Positions 10,241 through 23,165 of a stretch of 64,000 nucleotides of DNA are shown piece after piece. The stretch is from the NCBI GenBank assembly GCA_039621445.1, contig CP154955.1:41238426-41302425 (forward strand), read 5' to 3'. Under the pieces are notes generated by a model, which saw only the letters and a list, made by a program, of their open reading frames with translations, did no database searches and was not told where the DNA came from. Source of the stretch: Euglena gracilis. Its lineage: Eukaryota; Euglenida; Euglenophyceae; Euglenales. The translations under genes and the position numbers were made by a program. Position 1 is the first letter of the stretch. The number at the start of each line of letters is the position of its first letter.

Positions 10241-12626
10241 ATGGATGTCATGTTGTTCTGGATAATTTCTTCACATTTGGTTCCGGCACACGAAAAGGAA
10301 TCTGGAATTTCGTAAAAGGAATCTGGAATCTTGTGAACAATTTTAAATTTTTTTCTTTTGAACAATGTATTTTTTTTATAAAAACCTCTAAAGGAAAAAA
10401 AACAAAACTTTGAAGGGGAAAAAATATAATAAATCACCAAAATATGCAAGGATGTGAAAATTGGTGCAAAATTCTTGAAAGACACATGGAAAATTAGACC
10501 TTTTTCCATCTTTTTGCACTTGGAAGGAAAATTCCTAAGAGTTCGGCTTTCAGTCAAGGAGTGGGTTGGGTCCGGACCCCCCCCCTGCCACCTTGACACA
10601 GGAGGAGTCGGTTCCCAGCTACCTGCCTCAACATTCCCATGGATCCCCGCCAGGACCATGGACCCAAATGGGCAAGGTGCTTGACACCTTCCTGGGTGAT
10701 CTTTTTTGGAGGGATTGCAACGACAGAGGACGAGTTTCCACATCATGGAACGACAAATCCTTAACCAAACTTTACCAAAACACGGTGAATAATCGGAAGA
10801 TTAAAGAAAATGCACCGCTAATTAAAAAAAATACTGATATGTTTTCAACAGCACCATTTGCAACTGCATGGGCACAACAGCAAGCACACAAACAGAGCCT
10901 CCTGGAAGAACGCTGCAGGCAACAGGGATTCAGCAGTGCACAGCTTAGGCATGGTGAACGGTTCTAAGCATACATCTCTTTGAGGAGCCCCGGGGGTTGC
11001 TGGGCTAGGGCTACAAATTTGGGCTTGCTTGTCTTCCTCCCCGCCCGGGGGCAGGGGGCTGGACCCTGGCTGGACCTGAGTTGGACCGGACTGGGACGAA
11101 CATTGGACAATCGCCCAAAAAAATGCCCCGCAAAACACAGTTTGGCGAAAAACCAAACGCCCAAAGCACCCTCAAAGCACCATTTTTGGCCATTTTTGGA
11201 AAGGAAGCACCCCCCCCCCCCCGAGGGGGGAGCTGCTGCGGCTGGGCTGGGCCAAAATCAGGGCTGGCTGGAGCAGCCCCCCCCCCCCCGGGGTCTGCAA
11301 AACCGTAAAGAGATGTGTGGTTCTGAGCCCCGGTCAACGTGCAAAAAAGTTTGGTGTGGCACTTCACGCCATGCCACTGTTTCGCTTGCAAAACATTTCA
11401 TAATTTCCCAAAAGAACATTGAGAATTTTCTTCACTGTCTGCAGTTCCTTGCACTGGCGAGTGGCAGAGTTTGACACAAGTCCATGAGGGAATGGTCCCC
11501 CCTATATCCCTTGGGCGAATGTGGCGTGTGGAGGTGGAGAGGAGACTTTGACTTTGAGGTTCATCAGCCTCCCCAGAAGTTGCCCCCCTCCCCCCTCCCC
11601 CGGCAGGTGGGAGACCCCTGTGGTGGTCAAGGAAGAGGGCACCGCACTACGCAAAGCACAGATACTCTCCTTGTGACCTTTGGGGTTCTTTTACCCTCAA
11701 AGATCTCGAGCTCCAACGACCCAGGGGGCAGGGAAGAAGTTCCGTGCAGACCACCAATAGGGCCAGAATTCGCCAGCTCAGAGGGGTTAATCGGAATAAT
11801 AATAATAAAAACCAAAATGCAATGCCTCCCAAAAACCGACAAAATACACGAAAATTGCGTTTTCAAAACGCTACTGTTGGGGTGTGCAGTAACTTTTCGT
11901 CCCCCTGCAAATGTGCGTTCGATCCACATCGGCTCAGGGAAGAAAAATGCACCACCGTCCAGCTGCTTGAAGGCTTCCATAATCTAAAATGACTGTAAAA
12001 AGTCTGGCGCTCGCCCTGGCACAAGGAGTCTGTATTCCTGGTGTGGGGAAATGTGCCACACTTGTCTCCAAACAATTCAAAAGACAAGCCTGAAGCAAAG
12101 CAAAGCAAGCATTCCAAAAAATAGAATGTGGCAGCCGGTGTTGAAGGAACAGGGATACGGTTATGCTTAAGCCTAACTTTAGGCATAATCTGCAGACCTG
12201 ACACGAGACATTCAATTAGGTATAAAGACAGGCCTGAAGCCTGACCCTGACCCTATTCCTTCAATAACTGCAAATCAACTCTAAGGGACCTGGTCTAGGG
12301 CTGCCAAAAATGCTTGGATCTTTTATGGAGCGAAAGCCCGTCGCGTACAAGTGCTTTGTCCCCACCAAAGAAAAATAGCTGTGTGATGCTGTGGACCGTA
12401 CCACACCATGTCCACTTCACAACAGGTTGTGTGGACGCCTGTTGCACAAGACAGGACACAAGGCCAAGGAGGGTGCACACGGGGTGTCAGCCTGCTTCAT
12501 CCATGGGAGAAGCGGGCGGTGTGTGTGCACGAGGTGTGCGGGGGGAGCGGCCAGCAGAAGTCGGTGCGGCGGAGGCACAGGAGGCAGTGGCGTGGCACCC
12601 GGCGCGGTCGGTGGGGAGGGGGACCA

Positions 12627-12743
12627 TCACTCCGTAAAGCCGAGGAGGCGGGGCAGCGCGTATTCAAGCAACAGCACCTGCGGAGGAACCCGGAGGAACG
12701 GGACGTTTACCGGGCGGCTGTCAGAGGGGACTCTCGTTCGCCG
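12627..12743 (-). CDS. candidate 3' end of an unidentified spliced gene
   Basis: A possible last exon (12627-12677) reads VLLLEYALPRLLGFTE followed by stop. It is preceded by a strong acceptor (CCTCCGCAG) and has G/C third positions like IFT140. Thirty-four bases upstream a 33-bp mini-exon (12711-12743, RRTRVPSDSRP) is bounded by CCTCTTTAG and GTAAAC, in phase 0 with it. The intron between is only about 33 bp, which is very short. No domain is recognised. It lies upstream of, and on the same strand as, IFT140. Confidence 0.3.
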   Translation of the reverse strand, partial: RRTRVPSDSRPVNVPFLRVPPQVLLLEYALPRLLGFTE

Positions 12744-12839
12744 CTAAAGAGGCACCGACGTCTGTGCTTGCTTCGGATTTTGCAGCGGGGAAAAGCGACC
12801 GCAGGGAAACAAAAAACAAGCGAGCTTCACCATACCCCC

Positions 12840-12990
12840 AGTTTCCAGCTGGCGCCATTGATCTGTGGTTTTGATGGCTCAGAAAGGACCACTGTTCCAT
12901 GAATGAGTTCCTTGCCTTTCGTATAAAGTATGACACTTCGATCACATCAGATCTCAGGTCGAGGGTGAGGGGAGTCATTCTCCGAGGACA
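12840..12990 (-). CDS. candidate exon, unidentified
   Basis: Reads HHDNVGICPRRMTPLTLDL, then DVIEVSYFIRKARNSFMEQW. It is protein-like in composition but lacks the strong G/C third-position bias seen in IFT140 exons. It could belong to the same gene as 12627-12743. No family recognised. Confidence 0.22.
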
Positions 12991-14757
12991 GATGCCGACG
13001 TTGTCGTGGTGAATGAGAAAGTGTCTTCTGTCAAGCCGGACCTATGCTAACTTTGGTAGCTCGACAAATTAGTTGTTTTTTTTTAGCTGTGCAACTGCCG
13101 TACCATTGTGGAGCCAGAAATAACAAAAAAAGCATATGCCTTGAGATGAATGTCCTTTCCCTTCCCATTAAACTACTTACGGGTGCAAAAATAACAAAAC
13201 CGTCCGAGGCTCTAAAAACTCCCATCGAAGGGGGGGGTGCGTGGGAGGGGTTAAAAGTTGAGGCTTAGTGCGAATCCTCAACCTTGGATTTCTTCGGGGG
13301 TGGGTCCTTGAGGACGGGTACTTGACCCCCACCCCCAGCTGATTATCACCCATTTTGGATTACGAGTGGGTCTTTGGCCAAGCATACCAGATGGTACCAA
13401 ACCCACAGGGTTCATTAAAGGAGGTGGGGTTGGTTTGGAGGAAGAGGCCGAATTTTGAAAGTTTTAATTCGACTTTCGAACATTTTTAATCCCCCTATTC
13501 ACAATGTAGAAGAAAAATGATGAAGCAATATGAGAGGACAAAATGTTCCAGAAAGAACGTGGTGCACCACCAAATGAAAAGGCAGTGGGCTTCACCTTCA
13601 AAAAGCCAAAAAAAATAGCACAAAATGTCTTGTTAAACCCTTTTTATGGACCCTTCCTCCATGTGCAGAGGTCATTGGCAAACCAAGAAAGCACACCATC
13701 GCCAGGCGCTCTGCTGGAGTGGATCGGAACTCCAACATGTCCCAGCCCTGGGAATGGCACAGCAAAGCCTTCCACGGAGGTTGGCAACGGAAACCAGGCT
13801 TCACTGAAAAAAGGGGGGTGCCTTGTGCCTGGGGTGCCTTGTGCTTGCGGTGCCTTGTGCAGTGCCTTGTGCTTGGGGTCCTGCTTATAGCAGCCCCCGT
13901 CTTCTGCAAAAATGCTCCCCGGCCATCCTAAAAAAGCAACCTCGCACCAAATGGATCCCTAATTTCTTGATCTCAAACAATTGAGCATGTATTTGATATA
14001 AGGGCAGGTGGGGGGGTGGGACCCCCCTCCGGTCCAGTGGGGGGGGGGGGTTGCTCCTATACAGCGGTGCAGTCCGGCTGGCCGAAATTCGGCCCGGCAC
14101 AAAGCGGCAGGCCAAAATTTTTGCCTCCCAAAATCGGCCAAAGGTACCACTTTGGCACTTTTTGGTCAAAAATGTGCCTGAAATACTTCGACGCAAAGCG
14201 TCAGAAGGAAAAGACCTTTTGGGGGGGTCCCAGGTACCCCCTTGGGGTCGGTGCAGATCCCCCTTGGCAGCTGGGGGACCCCTCCCTCCGGTCCAAAAGG
14301 GGGGGGGTGGGGACACCTCCCCCTCCCCGCCTGTAACCTGTACACCCTCCCTGTGTGGGGGGGGGGTCCAGGGGGGGGTCCTACCGGCTGTCAGGCTGGA
14401 CCCAGCTGGCACCCGAAAACAGGCAACAACGCCCAAATTCAGCTGGGTTGGATTTTTTCAGCAAGTTTTTGAGGTGAAAACAAAAAAGCCCGAAATGGCC
14501 ATATTTGGGGATTTTGGACCGTTTTTAGTCCAGCCTGGCTTCGCCGGAATGCAAAAAAATTTTAGAACCCCCGTGCTGGCTGGAGAAAAAGGCGCTGGGT
14601 GGCTGGAGGGGGTCTGGCTTCAGCAAGTCTCCTCCCCCCAGCAAGTCAATGGCAAAAACACTTTCAGGTGATCGGGAGTTTCGGGGGGGGGCATACACCA
14701 TCAGTGGTGAGTGACTTCAGCCGCGCGTGTGTGTTGCACATGCACAAAGCGTCAGAC

Positions 14758-14860
14758 CTGCACCAGCGTGATGGTTCCCACCCCAGACGACTGCTGCGGC
14801 TCATCGATTTGCAGCGTGCAGTGGTCCATCTCTGAGCGTACCACTTGGTGGCTGGCCAGA
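14758..14860 (-). CDS. candidate exon, unidentified
   Basis: Reads VVRSEMDHCTLQIDEPQQSS, then GVGTITLVQ, ending exactly at a GTGCAG/GTCTGA donor. Third positions are mostly G/C. The upstream limit is not clear. No domain is recognised; the alternating hydrophobic pattern suggests beta strands. Confidence 0.3.
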
Positions 14861-15239
14861 GGGTCGAACCATTTCGTGGAAGAAAACATTTGTGGAAGGA
14901 CTTTAACTATGACATCGCTCAAAAACTAAACGTATATTTTCCAGTATATAAACATGGAAGCATGCGTAATCAGGAATGCAATAAGGAAACAAATAATAAA
15001 TTTAAAGATTCGGTAAAACATAAAACAAGAAAAAAATTTCTGCTCTTAAATTCAGGAAAAAAATAACAATAATTGAATAACTGAAAAAATAAATGGAAAT
15101 AACAAGCAGTGACTACTCCCTGCCCTTCTCTCAACCATAGCTTAGTGACCACAGAGGACGCACTTTTTCCTGGACCCAAATCGACGAAATGTCTTTTTTT
15201 CGAAAACCCACCCACACGACCTCCCCCTCCCCGGAGGTC

Positions 15240-15276
15240 AACCGCCCACCCACCCACCCACCCACCCACCCACCCA
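15240..15276. repeat. CCCA microsatellite
   Basis: Uninterrupted CCCACCCACC units. Confidence 0.9.
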
Positions 15277-15540
15277 AAATCCGGCCGAAAACGCTGGAAA
15301 ACTTATTACGGCCCGGCCTTCGGCCATGCAAAATCAGACACGAGGCGCACCCCAGGGGGCCGACCATGGGGGGTCCAACTTGATTTTAGGCCCCATCCCC
15401 ATCCCCGCTGGCTTAACAAATCTCTTGACACGTTGAACCCACAGCACCTCCCAGCTCCATGGCGTGCAGCTGAACCTGCCATAGGGGGTGGGTGCGGCAT
15501 TTTGTTTCAGATGGGCTTTGACAACCGCGCCAAGCTTCAC

Positions 15541-15630
15541 CGGTGCGGCCCTCTGCGATCGTCACCAGCTTGTTTCGGCGCAGCGCGTGCAAGATCAAGC
15601 CGACGTTGCGCGGGTACGCCACAGTGCGTG
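15541..15630 (-). CDS. candidate exon, unidentified
   Basis: Reads RTVAYPRNVGLILHALRRNK, then LVTIAEGRT, between AGCAGTAG and a CG/GTGAAG donor. Third positions are strongly G/C. The spacing recalls a beta-propeller strand, but this is too short to assign. Another splice-flanked piece follows at 15448-15475 (CCTATGGCAG ... GGGAG/GTGCTG). Confidence 0.33.
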
Positions 15631-16829
15631 CTACTGCTCCTAAGAACCAGACGCTTTCAAACCCCAAGGGGGCCATATGGCAGAATAGCCTGCCTTTGAC
15701 AGTCTCACAAAGACCATGAAACAGGCATGCCAAAAGATACTTTGGGAGAAATGCATCTTGGAGCCCTCTTCTCTGCTGTGGTGGCAGTTGGTATTTGTCG
15801 TGTTTTCTGTCTCGGCTCCTTTTAATGCCAAATTCTCAAACACGGCAGAAAACCAAAACAACACGAGGAGAAGCCCGCCCATGAAGGTCATGGGGCTGGA
15901 CTTCGGCCTGTGGGGAGGAACGAAGAAATGGACCAGAAAATGTGCAGAGGAGGGGTATATGTTGCAACCCCTGGTGGCGGGGGGGGGGGGGCACCTGCTG
16001 TTCTGCGTACCTGCCCAATGAGGAAGCACAGGCAAATTGTCCCTTGAAAATGCCCATTTTGCTGGGGAGCTGGAGATGTTGTATCAGTGCCCACCCCAAA
16101 GCCCAACACGCCCCAGGGGTCTAGTAACCTTGGGAGGAAAAAATTCCCAAGTTTCCGGCGGGTAGAAAAACTTTGCAGTGAGGAATGTGACTCAGATGCG
16201 TCCGATTCAAGTTTCTTCCATCAAGATTGGAAATCTTTTGAGAAATATGACGTGAACAACCAATCCCAAACATCGCGCCAAACGACCAGAAGATAAACCC
16301 CAGGATAGTTGGGGGTTCAGTTGCCATGGACGTGCACCAAGAGGAGAAGCTCTGGCACCTGCAATTTCCTTTTCCAACGAATCCAACATCTTTGCTTTGA
16401 AAAAGATGTCCCTCCCACTAAAATTGGGAAAGATCTCGTGGAAGTTCAAGGATAACAATGGACAAAATTGTAATGAGTCTTAGTTGAAGGAGTTTGATTT
16501 CCCAAAAGCATTCCCAAACGGCTTGGTCGGCAGGCACCGCAGGCACCCCAACCCCCTCCCCATCCTGCGTTAGTGAGAAGAAGCCTGAATGGGACAACGT
16601 CAGACAGCTCAGCGAAAGGAACAACCTCCTCCCCCCCTTGTTGTTCACACAGTGTGTCGTTGACACACGCCCCTGTGTCAACGGCACTTTCCTGGAACAT
16701 TGGTGTGTCAACACGACAAGGGGGGGGGACCATTGGCACTTCACCTCTCTTTCTCGATCCCTTGATGGTGGGGAATCAACCGCCCTTGTGAGATAGCAGC
16801 CAAGGCTAAACCCTGTCCGAAACGTTTCC

Positions 16830-17140
16830 ACTCGATTTTCTACCTTTTCGCCTTCCAAGACATCCACGTTGTCCAGTTTCACACTGGTTTCCTTGGCATC
16901 AGGAATTTATTTAAGAGTGGTGACTGAGGATGTGTGCAGGCTGGCCCTGGGGTGGTTGACGAGGATTTCGAAGTTTTCGCCCATTTTCCTGGGGATTTTT
17001 AGTTGAGTATGCTGGGTCAGCAGAGATTTTTTTATTTTGCAAAGGGCCGCCCTGGGGACTCTGGTGGGGACCTGCTCAAAGGCATCAAATAGAGTGTCAA
17101 ATAAAATTAACCGAAATGGGCATCTTGAGGGAGAAATTAG
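16830..17140 (-). CDS. weak exon candidate
   Basis: After a pyrimidine-rich acceptor (TTCTCCCTCAAG) an open frame reads CPFRLILFDTLFDAFEQVPT and later RKMGENFEILVNHPRASLHT before a stop. Codon choice is A/T-rich at third positions, unlike IFT140. It may be non-coding or an old copy. No family recognised. Confidence 0.18.
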
Positions 17141-17782
17141 CTGACGTCCAAGGTTGTCAGCTGGGACGGGGTGTTCATTAACGACAAACCCAGGGATACT
17201 GTGGCTCTAACTTAGGCAACTGCGATAACCACCCATTTTCCTTCAGCACTTCGCACTCCAATATTGAGCAATCAAATGGTATCCTCCTGAATGCAAGAAT
17301 CCCTGAATAGGTTAAGTCCTTGAAATCCTAGCATTATTCTGTTATTCTTGTTAATCCCTTTGTGGTTCAGATGGTTTACCCCCTTTTGTGGAATTCAATT
17401 TTTGCATGCATTTGCCAATTAGGGATGCCCCCCGAACATTCCCCAAATGATATGCCCACTGTGTGAGATGCCCCGCTGCTGCACCCCAGGCATTTCTTTC
17501 CCCAGCAACCAACTGGCCCTCCCTGGCCTCCCTGGGGCTTCACCACTCCCTGCCCACTAGACCCCCCCCCTGCCTCCACAGCCAGCATTGCCAGGGGTCT
17601 CCACCATGTGTCATCCAAAGATGGGGTCAAAGGCCACCCACCCAAGTATGGACCACCTCCTCTCCTTTCCAGGGGTCACAATTTGCAAAATTCAGCTCTC
17701 AAAGGTCTGGCTTCAGTTTTGCAGAGTACGCTGCGGCAGAACTGGCTGGGGCACTGCTGCGCAGGGCGGTGCCAGGCCAGTT

Positions 17783-17829
<47 letters not shown>
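17783..17829. repeat. CA dinucleotide repeat
   Basis: About 23 CA units with no interruption. Confidence 0.95.
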
Positions 17830-17831
<2 letters not shown>

Positions 17832-17964
17832 CCCAATGGGCTGGCAGAGGCTTTGGGGCTTGGGGGTGGGTATGACCCACAAAACTGGAGGATCAAAATT
17901 ACTTAATTAATTAATGCTCCACACTGTATTAAACAGGCTTTCACTTAAGGACCCCGGGCAGGCA

Positions 17965-18395
17965 TTGTGATTTTTTAGGCGCCTTAAAAAAACCTTAAAA
18001 TGCCTTAAAGTTCACCTTTTTGGTCAAAATGCCTTTAAAATGCCTTAACATGCCTGAAAAATTTGTGCTGGCAGAATTTTCTCCAACTGAGCAAAATAAA
18101 AGGCGCAAAATCTCCAGAAAAAAAACAATTCAACTCCGGGAAGAAAACGATTTCCGACATTGCTGGGACATTGGACATCTGACCAAAACTCCAAAAATGT
18201 GTATTTTAACTTGACTTTTTTTTGCTTTTGGACCACATGCAAATCAAAACGTTGGTTCGATGCTGGGACAACCCTTTGATTGCCCTCTGGAAAATAATGC
18301 CTTAAACAGCCTTAAAATGACTCAAAAACCCTTTCAAAAAAATGCCTCAAAATGCCTCAAAAGTTTGGAAAAAAATTTTGCCTTCAAAAAATATA
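17965..18395. repeat. dispersed repeat S, copy 3
   Basis: Third copy of the core seen at 3180-3600 (GGGACATTGGACATCTGACC, AACGTTGGTTCGATGCTG), bounded by AAAATGCCTTAAA repeats. Confidence 0.6.
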
Positions 18396-19384
18396 ATCCT
18401 TGACACCGGGGAGTCCATCGGCTAGCCGACACTGGAAAAAGCCACTAGCTAGACCCCCTCTCCCTGGGGGGATCTGGGGGGGGGGGGGGACTGGAAAAAG
18501 AAATTCCTCTGGCGTTGTATGCCGAGGAGGAAATGAGGTTTCTAATGAGTTTTTTTTGCCTGTAACCAGCGCGAAGCCCCGGATTTTTTTTGCCTCCCAA
18601 AACCTGCCAAAAAATGCAAAAAAATTGTGGGAAATTCAAATTCCAAGGGCGGTCCCTGATAGCGGAACCCCCCACAAGAGGAGTCCGAAAGGATTTCCAT
18701 CAGCCAAGTTTGCACCCTCCCCCCTGGGGGGAGGGCTTAAGCAGAAGCCTGCTTGAAAATGGTCATTTTTGGCCCCTGGTGCCTCCAGCAATGGGGGGTG
18801 TGTTATGGCACTACCCACCCCAAAAAACCCAACCCCCCCCCTGGGGGGTCGAAAATGCCCTACCCTGCCTGCCCATAATATCCAACTCCCTCGGGTTCCT
18901 TAAAAAAAACCTGCTCCCATTCTTCAACTACAGTGTAGTCTGATACTCTTTGTCTGCTGTCCCATTTTTGGCAATGAGAGGCTTCTTCACACATGCAGGG
19001 GGGGGATACAGCACCCTTATTCCTGCGAGAAGCTGCAGCATACCCTTGGGCAGCCTCGGATCGGGCAATGGAGATCTGGATGTGGCCCATCTCGGCCACC
19101 TCCCAGCCAGGCTGAATTTTACCTACCCGATGGGAGGTGTTGTGGAGGGCAGTGCCTGCCTGGGCAGGCAGGCACTACCCGCCCCCCCCCCGGGAGGGTC
19201 GGTGCCTGTTTGGTCGTGAGCCAAAAAAATGCCCCAAAATGGACTTTTCTGGGCTTCTACGCCGGAAGCGCCTTGGCGAAGTGCCTAGGCCTGTTTTGGC
19301 CATCTGCCCGACCCCATCCCCCTGGTTTGGATCTGGGTATCTTGGAGTGCCTGCCCAATGCATCCGGGGTGGGGTCGGCAACCT

Positions 19385-19500
19385 CAAAAATTCCAGCCTG
19401 CTCCCGGCCGTGCATGGTGACCGGGGCGACCCGCAGCGTGAGGACGGCTGAGTCGTTGCTGAACCGCACCGGCGGGATTCCGCTCCGGGCCGCCGCATAG
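19385..19500 (-). CDS. candidate exon, unidentified
   Basis: Reads GIPPVRFSNDSAVLTLRVAP, then VTMHGREQ, with near-complete G/C third positions like the IFT140 exons. The V-RFSNDSAVL pattern resembles a WD40 or similar propeller strand. Splice limits were not resolved. A second, weaker piece (EMGHIQISIARSEAAQGYAA) is at 19010-19110. Both may be upstream exons of the gene ending near 12.6 kb. Confidence 0.3.
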
Positions 19501-19509
19501 CAATTCAAT

Positions 19510-21730
19510 AATTCAATGCTGCCAACTGACTTCGAGTCTTAAAGGAGAGGCACCCACCTCGGTTAGGTGTTCCCTGATTCGCTGGATGAGATATTTGCAA
19601 TAAATGCAACGTTATGACCCAAATGAAGTGGACTGGCCATTCTAAGAAGAAAAGCAATTGCTGTTTGAGAAAAGATTTCTCAATCATCATTTCTTTTCCA
19701 GTACCACAATAAGTGTTGATCAAAACTGAAACGATGGGAAACGTCCACAATCAAAAACCAGACGTTTTTTTTTTTGCCACTCCTTCACCCGGCCGTTTTG
19801 TTGAGGTTTGTTGTTGTTCGTGTTTTGGACAGGGGGGGAAATCATTTTTTCCCCCTCTCAGTCCTGGCGTTTCTAACGCGGGCGTCTGTCGTTTTGGGCA
19901 GGATGCTTGCATCATTGTTGAGACTGTTTGGACCCTCTACAAACAAAAAAATTCAGGCCGTGAGGATTTTCATTGACGCAATTAGCAGACAGCCACAAAA
20001 AAAAATGCTAACCCCAACTTTTTCCCAGGAGGATCCCCTCCCTTTTTCCCAAAATCAGGTCATGCTCGAAACAAAAAAAAACACCCGGAAAGTATTGTTG
20101 GCCCAAAATACAACAAGCCAGACAGCAAAGGCTTGCAAAAATTCTGCTTTACAAAACGACTCTGTCCTCTAAGACTGCAAAATTTGAAGAAGGAAATTTG
20201 TCGTCATCAGCAAGACCATATTTCGCCTATGTTGTGTGCCTTAGCCTGCTGCATCACATCCAGCAATCATTTGTCCAAAAAAAAATATTTGGACAGATCG
20301 AATTTTTGGAAACGAACGCCAGAAAAGCCAGTTACTCATTTTGCGAGGAACATTGACACTACGGTTAAAAACCAAGATAGAAATTATTTAAATATATCAT
20401 TGCAACAGAAGCACAAATTAACTGGGTGAAGAATTCTTCAAGGTTAAGTGAATGGAACTGAAATTGGTTCTCAGTGAGTGACATCCACAAAATCAAAGTC
20501 GCTTGGCCTTTGATTCAAGCAAGGCAGGCAAGAGGCAAGGAAGAAGCAAACCATATGTGGCTGCCCAACCTTGAGCCCACATAAGTGGATGAGAACCGTT
20601 GCACATGTCGCCCCAAGTGTAGTCGAGTGGCGACCCAATGCATCATTCCGACATCCTATCCGCTGCGGGGGGCATGCAGGGGGCTGTGGGGGGCGGGGGG
20701 GATGATTTTGAACTTTCATCGCGACAATTTCCGACTTTGCCTAGCGATTGCGTTGAATTTGGTCCCTTCAATCTTTCGTATGAACGGATTTCCCCGGAAC
20801 CAGTGCATTCGACGTTTAAACACAAACACGCTCGCTCACATGCATTCACACAGACGTGCACTTCAGAGGATGGAAAATTTAGGCTAGCTGGAAAAAGACT
20901 GCCACCTGACCCCCCCCATAGGGGTTCCAGGCAAAATAAATACCAAAAAAATAAAACCTGCAAAAATGCCCCAAAAGCTTATGCAAAAAATCAATTCTTG
21001 ATTTGCTCTTTTCCAACCCATTTTTTTGCCAGTTTTCGGCCCATTTCTGACCCCCAAAAGCGGAAAATACATCGCTGTCTGGCTGTTCTTTGGGCAGGAA
21101 GGGGTGGAGCATTTTCGACCCCCCAGGGGTCGAGTTTTGGGTGGCACACCCCTCGGCACCTGGGGGCCAGGGAAAATTGGCTTGGTCGGCAGGGACAGAC
21201 ACCGGGGGACAATCAAACGCCCCCCCCCCCCACGAGGGTGTGTCTGCCATGGGCCGACACATGGCCCATGTGTCCATGTGTCCATGGTAACAAGAAGCTT
21301 GCCTGCCCATCGATAAGTTTTATTTATTTTCCGGCCTTAAACGCACCTTAAACCCCCCAAAATAACTGGTCCATGCCATGGGTCGGTTGCTGGAAAGTCT
21401 GAGGGGGGTCTTATTCATGGGGTCCATTTTATGGATTTTAGCTGGAAAAACTTTCCACCCCCAAAAGTGTCTACAAATGCACCCCAAAATACCAATTTTC
21501 GAAAAATTCGGCGCTTCGCACAAACAAACAGGGGAAAATATGCTGAATTGTGTGAAAATTGGATGTGCACGTGGACGAGTTCTCACATGCGCTGGTTGGT
21601 GGACCCCAAAAAACAACGTGAAAGGGGGCAATAGCAAACAGATGACAGGCACACTGATTGGAAGTTGGCAGCAGGGAGCACCGTCAAGGTTTTGGAACAT
21701 TCAACTTCAGGAGCATTCCCAAAATACGAC
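19510..21730. other. gene-poor stretch
   Basis: Mixed-composition sequence with short frames only. No exon, RNA gene or clear repeat could be supported. Confidence 0.4.
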
Positions 21731-21733
21731 GGA

Positions 21734-21872
21734 GATGAGGCAATGAACTTTGGGGATTTTTTTGGACCTCCGCCCACCTAGGTGAAATTCATTGTTTAAA
21801 AGTTCACCAGGGGGCCTGGGACCCCCCCCGTCTCCCCCCCTCTGCCAAACCTTCCAATGGAATTTGACTAGT
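21734..21872. repeat. relative of the 40059-40238 insertion
   Basis: Starts AGATGAGGCAATGAACTTTG and ends AACCTTCCAATGG, matching both edges of the element inserted in the satellite at 40 kb. Confidence 0.5.
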
Positions 21873-21914
21873 AACGTTCACCGGTGGACTTCGCTGATGA
21901 ATTTCAATGCCGAA

Positions 21915-22115
21915 CGTACCAGGTTTTGAATAATGCTGAGCTCTTAATGGGACTTGCACGTAATGGAAGGCCGAAAATACTAGCATTGCAAATTTCACGT
22001 CACTTTCAACGTAAGATGCAATTACGGTAACTTTCAGTGATTTGTAGTTACAGTAATTTTTGAAATGTTTAGAGCTCAGAGACCAGGTTTTGAATAGTGC
22101 TGAGCTTTTTATGGG
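21915..22115. repeat. short dispersed motif, two copies
   Basis: The phrase ACCAGGTTTTGAATAATGCT, with GAGCTCTTAATGGGA after it, occurs at 21915 and, slightly changed, at 22081. Further copies are at 39151 and 63611. Confidence 0.6.
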
Positions 22116-22159
22116 AGCTGCACGTAAAGGACGTTGAAAAAGACTAGAACTGCGACCCG

Positions 22160-23165
22160 TTTTTGACCCAAAGTCAATGGGTCCGGCCCAAACGGCGCGC
22201 TGGCGGGTCGGAAAACGCTCATTTTGGGCTCAAAAACACGTTTTCTGGGTCTGGGAGGCCCAAAAACATGGTTTTGGGCAAAAGGGGTTTTTTTTCGTTT
22301 TTTTCGACTTTTTGCTCAAAATGGCCGAAAACGGAAATCAAAACAGGACAAAAACTGTACGAAATAGTCAAAATTGGCCGAAAAATGGCCGTAACTTGGG
22401 CTAGACGGGGAGTTGCGGGGAAATCAAAATACTTTTAGACAGGGCATTTTAAGGGCTTCAATTTAGGTCTTGGACATTTCCTTTGATTCCCCACCATTTT
22501 TGAGAAATTTTGGGGGAAAATGATTTTTTGACCCCAAAACAGGGGGGGGGGGGCGAAAACGGCTGAGTCGCAAGCCTGCCGCGCTGTTTTGGGCAGTAAA
22601 TCGGCCATATTTCGGGCCCGGCGGGGAGTTGCGGGGAAATCAAAATACCATCACGTGGAGTCGTTCCAAGGGCTTCAAATCAGCTCTCCGGACATTTCCT
22701 TTGAGTTTGCTTCATTTTTCGAGATATTTTGGAAACATCGATTTTTTGATTTTTTGATTTTTGGTCAAAATGGGCCGAAAAATGGCCGTAACTCGGGCTG
22801 CACAAACAGCCGGGGGAAAAGTAAACCATAGTTGGATAGGGCATTCCAAGGGCTTCATTTTTGCTCTCCGGACATTTTCTTTGATTTTGCTTCATTGTGA
22901 GACATTTTGGGAAAATCGATTTTTTGACCAAAAAAAAACGGCCCAAAAAACTCCCCAAAATGGCCGTTTTGGGCCGCAAAAGCGCGCCGGAACACGGGCC
23001 AGGCGTGTCGGCGGCCAAAACGGCGAACGGGGGGTGATAGAGGGCCTCCGGGGTGCATTTTGTCAGACCGATATTTCTGGAAATACTCTACGTTTTCTCG
23101 GATATCTTCGAAAAATCGATTTTTTGACCGATTTTTGGACCCCGGCGAAATGGCAGAGTTCGCTC
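22160..23165. repeat. satellite-like block, copy 1
   Basis: About 1 kb duplicated at 27080-28015 with the same order of phrases: GGGCTAGACGGGGAGTTG, TCAAATCAGCTCTCCGGACA and GAACGGGGGGTGATAGAGGG. It includes units also found in the 44-55 kb element (GGGTCCGGGAGGCC-type and TATCTCGGGCTAG-type). Confidence 0.75.

Noticed and set aside
11640-11990. Frames LMEAFKQLDGGAFFFPEPMW and SLELEIFEGKRT as exons of a C2-domain protein
   Set aside because: They lie between a probable gene end (12.63 kb) and the IFT140 start, with no clear splice pattern; similarity is too weak to name.
15448-15630. VQLHAMEL and neighbouring exon read as WDR19 (IFT144)
   Set aside because: Only a four-residue match; the frames of the two pieces do not join in phase, and flanking exons show no WDR19 similarity.
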